38,402 nucleotides of DNA from the NCBI GenBank assembly GCA_022823085.1, contig JAJDXV010000064.1, positions 1 to 38,402 of the forward strand, written 5' to 3'. The notes beneath the pieces were generated by a model. That model saw only the letters and a program-made list of their open reading frames with translations, searched no databases and was not told the origin of the DNA. The stretch's first letter is position 1. Every line of letters begins with the position of its first letter. Made by a program: the position numbers and the translations under genes. Positions 34,488-38,402 of this stretch are shown piece after piece. The stretch comes from Candidatus Poribacteria bacterium. GTDB taxonomy: Bacteria > Poribacteria > WGA-4E > WGA-3G.

Positions 34488-35339
34488 TTATTTTCCAGCA
34501 TCAACTAACAGGCGTTGGAGCGTTCCTCCTAAAATCTCCGCTTTATCTGCCTCTGGAATAAAGGTGCAGTGCGTCCGAAACGCCTCAAGCGAATGCTGAT
34601 ACGTCATAAATCTCCGAACAACCGGATAATCCGATCCCCAACAGAGACGACCGGGACCGAAATGCTCGTAGAGGGCGCGCACGATCCAGTGTGTATCCGA
34701 CTGCGGATAATCCCACGGCACCTGCGAGACATACGCAAACCCTGACATCTTGATGTGGATATTCGGTACATTCGCGGAGGCAAGTACCTGTTTCAATCGC
34801 GGATACGGGTGTTCCTCACCTGCCCGCGCACCGCCCATGTGATGGCACAGGAACGGCACACTCGGAAACTCTGCAGCGATTTTACGGAGTGCCTCATGCT
34901 GATGGCTGCCCATAGCGATACTCGCAATGAGTCCCATGTCGGCTGTTGTATGAAAAAAGCGTTCTCCTTCTTCGGAGAAGAACCAACTCCCGTCGTCATC
35001 GCCTCTGAGGTAGTGCGTATAGCCTTTGAGATTGTATTTCTCCGCAGCTGCTTTCAATCGGTCGGCTGCGCCCTCCGTATGATACGTATCCGTCCATGAG
35101 CAATCTACATCGGCAAATTGAATCAACCGTTCCGGGTAGCGATTGACGCACGCAGCGACGTAATCGTTATTGTCTGGGTTCCTCTCAATCCGGGCACAGA
35201 TAAGCACCGCTTTATCAACGTTGTGCAGATCCATTTCGTGGAGGAGTTGTTCAACTTTGCCACGGCTTTCGTCATCAGGGACAGGCGGTTGGTAGGGCCA
35301 ACGGGGCCATGCGTGTGTATGTGAATCAATTATCATCAT
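34488..35339 (-). CDS. Amidohydrolase 2 family metal-dependent hydrolase
   Basis: This 283-residue protein has a TIM-barrel hydrolase or decarboxylase fold. Metal-site motifs are DSHTH (His7, His9) at the first strand, FLCHHMGG with His166/His167, and WGSDYPV with Asp237. Members act on lactones, aromatic acids or related substrates, so the reaction cannot be set from sequence. Two ATGs are adjacent; the second is better spaced from AGGAG. The gene overlaps the end of the ABC ATPase gene by 14 nt, so it is translated in the same operon. Confidence 0.82.
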   Translation of the reverse strand: MMIIDSHTHAWPRWPYQPPVPDDESRGKVEQLLHEMDLHNVDKAVLICARIERNPDNNDYVAACVNRYPERLIQFADVDCSWTDTYHTEGAADRLKAAAEKYNLKGYTHYLRGDDDGSWFFSEEGERFFHTTADMGLIASIAMGSHQHEALRKIAAEFPSVPFLCHHMGGARAGEEHPYPRLKQVLASANVPNIHIKMSGFAYVSQVPWDYPQSDTHWIVRALYEHFGPGRLCWGSDYPVVRRFMTYQHSLEAFRTHCTFIPEADKAEILGGTLQRLLVDAGK

Positions 35340-36915
35340 TTTCTCCTGAGAATGTTCTTGTCGCTGTTGAGGTTTCCATCTCTACTTCATGCAATCCGAG
35401 CATTAAGGCACCCAATTCCTGCTTATCGGTTTCGGTAGGTTTCACGATCCCGACAATCTTGCCATCGGACATCACAGCGATTCTGTCGCTGAGATGGAGC
35501 AGTTCGTCTAACTCCGAAGAGACCAGTAAAATCGCTTTACCGCGGTTACGGGCATGAATAAGCCGTGTATGGACAAATTCCGCGGCGTGTATGTCTAACC
35601 CGCGTGTCGGGTGCGCGGCAATGATAACTTCCGGGTTCATCTCCAACTCACGCGCAACGACAACCTTCTGTTGGTTACCACCGGAGAGCGTCCTAATCCG
35701 ATCCGAGACATTCCCGATCCGAATCTGGTATTTGTCCATAGCGTTCAGCGCGGATCGCTGGATAGATTTCCGCCGAAGCATACCGTGCCGACAATACCGA
35801 CGTATCTTATGGTGTCCGACAATAAAATTGTCGTCAATACGGTCATTCAAACTTACCCCGTGTCGGTGTCTATCGGCTGGGATGTGCGCAACCCGCTCGC
35901 CGTTTAGTGTAAGCGTTCCGCTATCAATCTGGCGTAGACCTGTCAGTACCTCAACCAGTTCTGTCTGTCCATTCCCTTCCACGCCTGCTATTCCGACGAT
36001 CTCACCCGGAAACACATCAAGGCTGATTTCGTTAAGGTGTCGTTTGCCGGTCTCTCTGTTTGACAGAACGTCTCTCCATCGATGTCTTCTCCCGATATTT
36101 GCGTTCTCAGAGAGCGTTACGCCTTCAATACAGAGCATCGGTGTCGTGTGTTCTGTCTGTTCTCGTGTTAGCGCACTCGGGATGACAGGCTCACCGAGCA
36201 TCATTTCGGCTAACATCGCCGGATCGGTGTCGGTTATGGCACAGGTGTTGACGGCTTGCCCGCGCCGCATCACTGTAACTGTATCAGCGATCGCCATCAC
36301 TTCATCGAGTTTGTGCGTGATAATAATCAGACTCTTTCCTTCGTTCCTGAGACGTCGCAGGCAGTTGAAAAGTCCTTCGATCTCTTGCGGTGCAAGCACT
36401 GCCGTCGGCTCATCCATGATAAGGATGTCCGCACCGTGATAGAGAACTTTCAAAATTTCGGTGTGCTGCTGTGTGCCGATCGGGAGTGATTCGATAGGCG
36501 TGTTCAACGGTACATCAAATCCGAGTTGCGTCGCGAGTGCTTTAATCTTCTTTTCCGCTTCACGGTCATCGAGTATCACACCGAATTTGCACGGTTCTTT
36601 AGCGAGTACGATGTTCTGGAGTGCAGTAAAGACCGGAATAAGTGTGAAGTGTTGTTGAACCATCCCTAAACCGAGACGCATCGCGTGTCGCGGGGAGGCT
36701 ATATTCGCGCGATTTCCATCAACAAAAATCTCGCCTGCATCGGCTTGATACAGTCCGTAGAGAATTTTCATCAACGTAGATTTACCGGCACCATTTTCAC
36801 CAACGATGGCGTGAATCTCGCCGCGTTGCAGCAGAAAATCCACAGAGTCGTTTGCTTGGACCTGTGCAAACTGTTTGCTGATGCCGCGCATCTCGATAAT
36901 GGGTGCATGTGTCAT
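35326..36915 (-). CDS. Sugar/nucleoside-type ABC transporter ATPase with two nucleotide-binding domains
   Basis: This is the energising subunit of a BMP-linked importer of the RbsA/NupO/YufO type (529 residues). Domain 1 has a complete Walker A, GENGAGKST (39-47), and Walker B ILIMDEPT (164-171). Its signature region reads LPIGTQQ instead of LSGGQ. Domain 2 has the degenerate Walker A GVEGNGQTE, a good signature LSGGNQQ and AHPTRGLD in place of DEPTRGLD. This asymmetry is usual for the family. The substrate-binding protein gene lies about 108 bp upstream. The two permease genes that normally follow are absent; an amidohydrolase gene follows instead. Confidence 0.88.
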   Translation of the reverse strand: MTHAPIIEMRGISKQFAQVQANDSVDFLLQRGEIHAIVGENGAGKSTLMKILYGLYQADAGEIFVDGNRANIASPRHAMRLGLGMVQQHFTLIPVFTALQNIVLAKEPCKFGVILDDREAEKKIKALATQLGFDVPLNTPIESLPIGTQQHTEILKVLYHGADILIMDEPTAVLAPQEIEGLFNCLRRLRNEGKSLIIITHKLDEVMAIADTVTVMRRGQAVNTCAITDTDPAMLAEMMLGEPVIPSALTREQTEHTTPMLCIEGVTLSENANIGRRHRWRDVLSNRETGKRHLNEISLDVFPGEIVGIAGVEGNGQTELVEVLTGLRQIDSGTLTLNGERVAHIPADRHRHGVSLNDRIDDNFIVGHHKIRRYCRHGMLRRKSIQRSALNAMDKYQIRIGNVSDRIRTLSGGNQQKVVVARELEMNPEVIIAAHPTRGLDIHAAEFVHTRLIHARNRGKAILLVSSELDELLHLSDRIAVMSDGKIVGIVKPTETDKQELGALMLGLHEVEMETSTATRTFSGENDDN

Positions 36916-37023
36916 ATCTACTGTTGTGTTACGTCAAAAATGACAAGTGATCTTGACTGAAGATGTTCGGTTTCACTGCGTTCAACCCAACCTACAATCC
37001 ATCAAAATAAGCATGACAGAACA

Positions 37024-38001
37024 CTACTGCCGTTCATGCGGAACGACGATATCGCCCGCGATAATTTTCGCTTTGAACGCCTCGACCTGTTTCAGAATCT
37101 CGTCCGAAAGGAGTTCACGGTTCACATCGTCAACGATATATTCCACGCCGCCTTTTTTGAGTCCATAATCTTTCAAGCCGCCGGAGAAGCTGCCCTCTTG
37201 GGCACTCTTTATCGTTTCATAGACGGACATCTCCACCCCCTTGATGACGCTTGTGAGTACCAAGCCGGGCGCGAGATGGTTGCCGTTAGAATCGACCCAT
37301 ATAATCAATTTTTCTTTTTCTTTTGCGGCTTCAAGTACACCGAGTCCACTCGCGCCCGCGGCGGCGAGGATAATATCTACACCGCGGTTGTACTGGGCGA
37401 GTGCGAGTTCTTTGGCTTTCGCGGGATCGTTGAAGGCTTGCGGCGTAACACCGACATAATCCGCTACCAATTCAACATCGGGGTTTGCCGCTTTAATGCC
37501 TGCGTCGAACCCGATTTCAAACGCTTCAACGAGCGGTACCTTCATCCCGCCGATAAAACCTATCTGCTTCGTCTCCGTTTTCAATGCCGCCATGACCCCT
37601 GCTAAGTACGTCCCTTCGTGGGCGCGATAGGTAAGTGAAGCGACATTCGGTTGTTCGATGATCGCGTCAATCAACGCGAACTTGACATCCGGGAAGTCGG
37701 TTGCGACACGTTTCATCGGCTCTTGAAAAAGGAAACCGACCCCGATGATAAGATCATATTTCAGTTTCGCTAACCGGCGGAGCGTTAATTCGGTATCGGT
37801 ACTCTGGCTGGGGGTGACCTCTGTGAGTTTGAACCCCCATTCGTTTTCTGCTTTTTTCGCGCCAGCGTAGGCAGCATCACAAAATGAGAGATCGCCGCGT
37901 CCCGTAACATCGTAGATGAGACCGACTTTCAATGCGGCGGTGGCTGTCCCTGCCACGACGAAAAACGCGGTGAAAAGTGCGACCAAAATTTTTATGCGCA
38001 A
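37024..38001 (-). CDS. BMP-family ABC transporter substrate-binding protein
   Basis: This is a periplasmic binding protein of the BMP/PnrA family, which captures nucleosides, purines or related ligands. I prefer the TTG at 38001, preceded by AAAGGA, which gives MRIKILVALFTAFFVVAGTA as a clean signal peptide. The ATG at 38022 has no ribosome binding site. The mature part opens KVGLIYDVTGRGDLSFCDAA, a BMP hallmark, and contains YDLIIGVGFLFQEPM, TYLAGVMAALKTETKQIGFI, then GG and VDIILAAAGASGLGVLEAA. No lipobox Cys is present, unlike many Gram-positive members. It is the first gene of the transporter operon. Confidence 0.9.
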   Translation of the reverse strand: MRIKILVALFTAFFVVAGTATAALKVGLIYDVTGRGDLSFCDAAYAGAKKAENEWGFKLTEVTPSQSTDTELTLRRLAKLKYDLIIGVGFLFQEPMKRVATDFPDVKFALIDAIIEQPNVASLTYRAHEGTYLAGVMAALKTETKQIGFIGGMKVPLVEAFEIGFDAGIKAANPDVELVADYVGVTPQAFNDPAKAKELALAQYNRGVDIILAAAGASGLGVLEAAKEKEKLIIWVDSNGNHLAPGLVLTSVIKGVEMSVYETIKSAQEGSFSGGLKDYGLKKGGVEYIVDDVNRELLSDEILKQVEAFKAKIIAGDIVVPHERQ

Positions 38002-38173
38002 AATATTTTCCTTTCTATGCAATGATATTTATTTTTTATTGTAGTTTGGACAATTTGATCTCATTAGAAGTATAGACTATTGCGATAAACTTAGACACCA
38101 TTATCATACCATCATAATAGATGTACATGCAAGCCTTCTTATGAATATGTCCAGAACCATCCACTTTTATCTC

Positions 38174-38240
38174 TGTAGGAGCAAGTGTTTTTGCTGAAGA
38201 GACACCCCAGCAAAAACGGTGTTCCTTGTGCTCGCGATTT
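38174..38240. repeat. REP-like palindrome with inserted long hairpin
   Basis: It opens TGTAGGAGCAAG and closes CTTGTGCTCGCGAT, so the outer arms pair (GAGC/GCTC, AAG/CTT). Inside is a perfect 10-bp stem GTTTTTGCTG/CAGCAAAAAC (38187-38196 with 38208-38217). Confidence 0.6.
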
Positions 38241-38268
38241 TTAGGATTAACAGCTAATTGTCAGGGCC

Positions 38269-38399
38269 ATTCAATTGTACCTATTCACTTTATATATATG
38301 GATACGTCTTCCTCTGTAGGAGCGAGCTGCGCTCGCGATCTTTCCTAAGAACGGGCACACATGTAAAGCAAAACCATGATCCAAATCGTACAATTGAAT
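38269..38399. mobile_element. Short element with 12-bp inverted ends
   Basis: ATTCAATTGTAC (38269-38280) recurs inverted as GTACAATTGAAT (38388-38399), enclosing 131 bp with no coding capacity. Near its centre is the palindrome GCGAGC-TGC-GCTCGC (38322-38336) within a TGTAGGAGC repeat unit. This MITE-like layout is unrelated in its ends to the GGACTTACGCA family. The outer edge may run past the window. Confidence 0.6.
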
Positions 38400-38402
38400 A
38401 CC

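Larger units (their letters stand above)
38023..38402. other. Repeat-rich intergenic end of the window
   Basis: No gene is supported. It contains two TGTAGGAGC-type palindromes and an inverted-repeat-bounded element, listed separately. Confidence 0.6.

Noticed and set aside
35591..36439. Long plus-strand frame opposite the ABC ATPase gene
   Set aside because: It is antisense to a well-supported ATPase with Walker motifs; the composition reflects the complement of codons.

Overview
The window looks like a chromosomal segment from a member of Candidatus Poribacteria, the sponge-associated lineage, or a close relative. The evidence is a secreted-protein C-terminal tail containing NPFNPETWIPYQL, an abundance of phytanoyl-CoA-dioxygenase-like (PhyH) genes, a LamG protein, internalin-type LRR proteins with dockerin and cohesin modules, and a planctomycete-like cytochrome c domain. 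This taxonomic call is an inference from protein style; no 16S rRNA gene is present. Most genes are of balanced GC, start on ATG, GTG or TTG, and carry clear AGGAGG-type ribosome binding sites. Several classical TTGACA-17-TATAAT promoters can be read directly.

Layout. 1-2960 (+): housekeeping block with rplM, rpsI, purA, tRNA-Lys(TTT) and tRNA-Glu(TTC), closed by a strong hairpin terminator. 3029-5072 (-): a secreted LamG protein and an enolase-superfamily (mandelate racemase type) enzyme. 5156-10137 (-): a defence-type patch with a Type III restriction-modification pair (mod, res) and a HicAB toxin-antitoxin locus; its hicA carries an in-frame stop and its antitoxin is a DUF104-HicB fusion. 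10186-14288 (-): an alpha/beta hydrolase, an overlapping PhyH oxygenase / HD-oxygenase pair that strongly resembles PhnY-PhnZ of phosphonate breakdown, and a secreted metallophosphoesterase. 15102-17288 (+): a two-gene operon of an MJ1255-type glycosyltransferase and a radical SAM/SPASM protein. 17519-22320 (-): a compact array of four closely related PhyH paralogues with a family-10 pectate lyase inserted in the middle and a DUF2283 gene at the front. 22395-24626 (-): a DUF1326 exported protein, then an outer-membrane protein plus lipoprotein pair.

25699-32020 (+): two large secreted proteins encoded back to back. The first has LRRs and a dockerin; the second has two CxxCH haem sites, an Fn3 domain, LRRs and a cohesin. 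Both end in the same sorting-like tail, and they share a duplicated LRR/GPWLW/lectin-like core. A long leader upstream has tandem promoters, mutually exclusive hairpins and a 12-C tract. 32759-34315 (+): a second outer-membrane protein plus lipoprotein pair. 34488-38001 (-): a BMP-family ABC substrate-binding protein, a two-domain sugar/nucleoside-type ABC ATPase and an overlapping amidohydrolase, without adjacent permease genes.

Small mobile or repetitive DNA is scattered between genes. It includes a roughly 120-bp MITE-like family (three copies, GGACTTACGCA inverted ends, covarying internal hairpin), a second element with ATTCAATTGTAC inverted ends at the right edge, and several short REP-like palindromes. 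The most interesting signals are the adjacent cohesin/dockerin genes fused to LRR and cytochrome modules, the PhyH array around a pectate lyase, the PhnY/PhnZ-like pair, the composite HicB antitoxin with a broken hicA, and the covarying MITE family.
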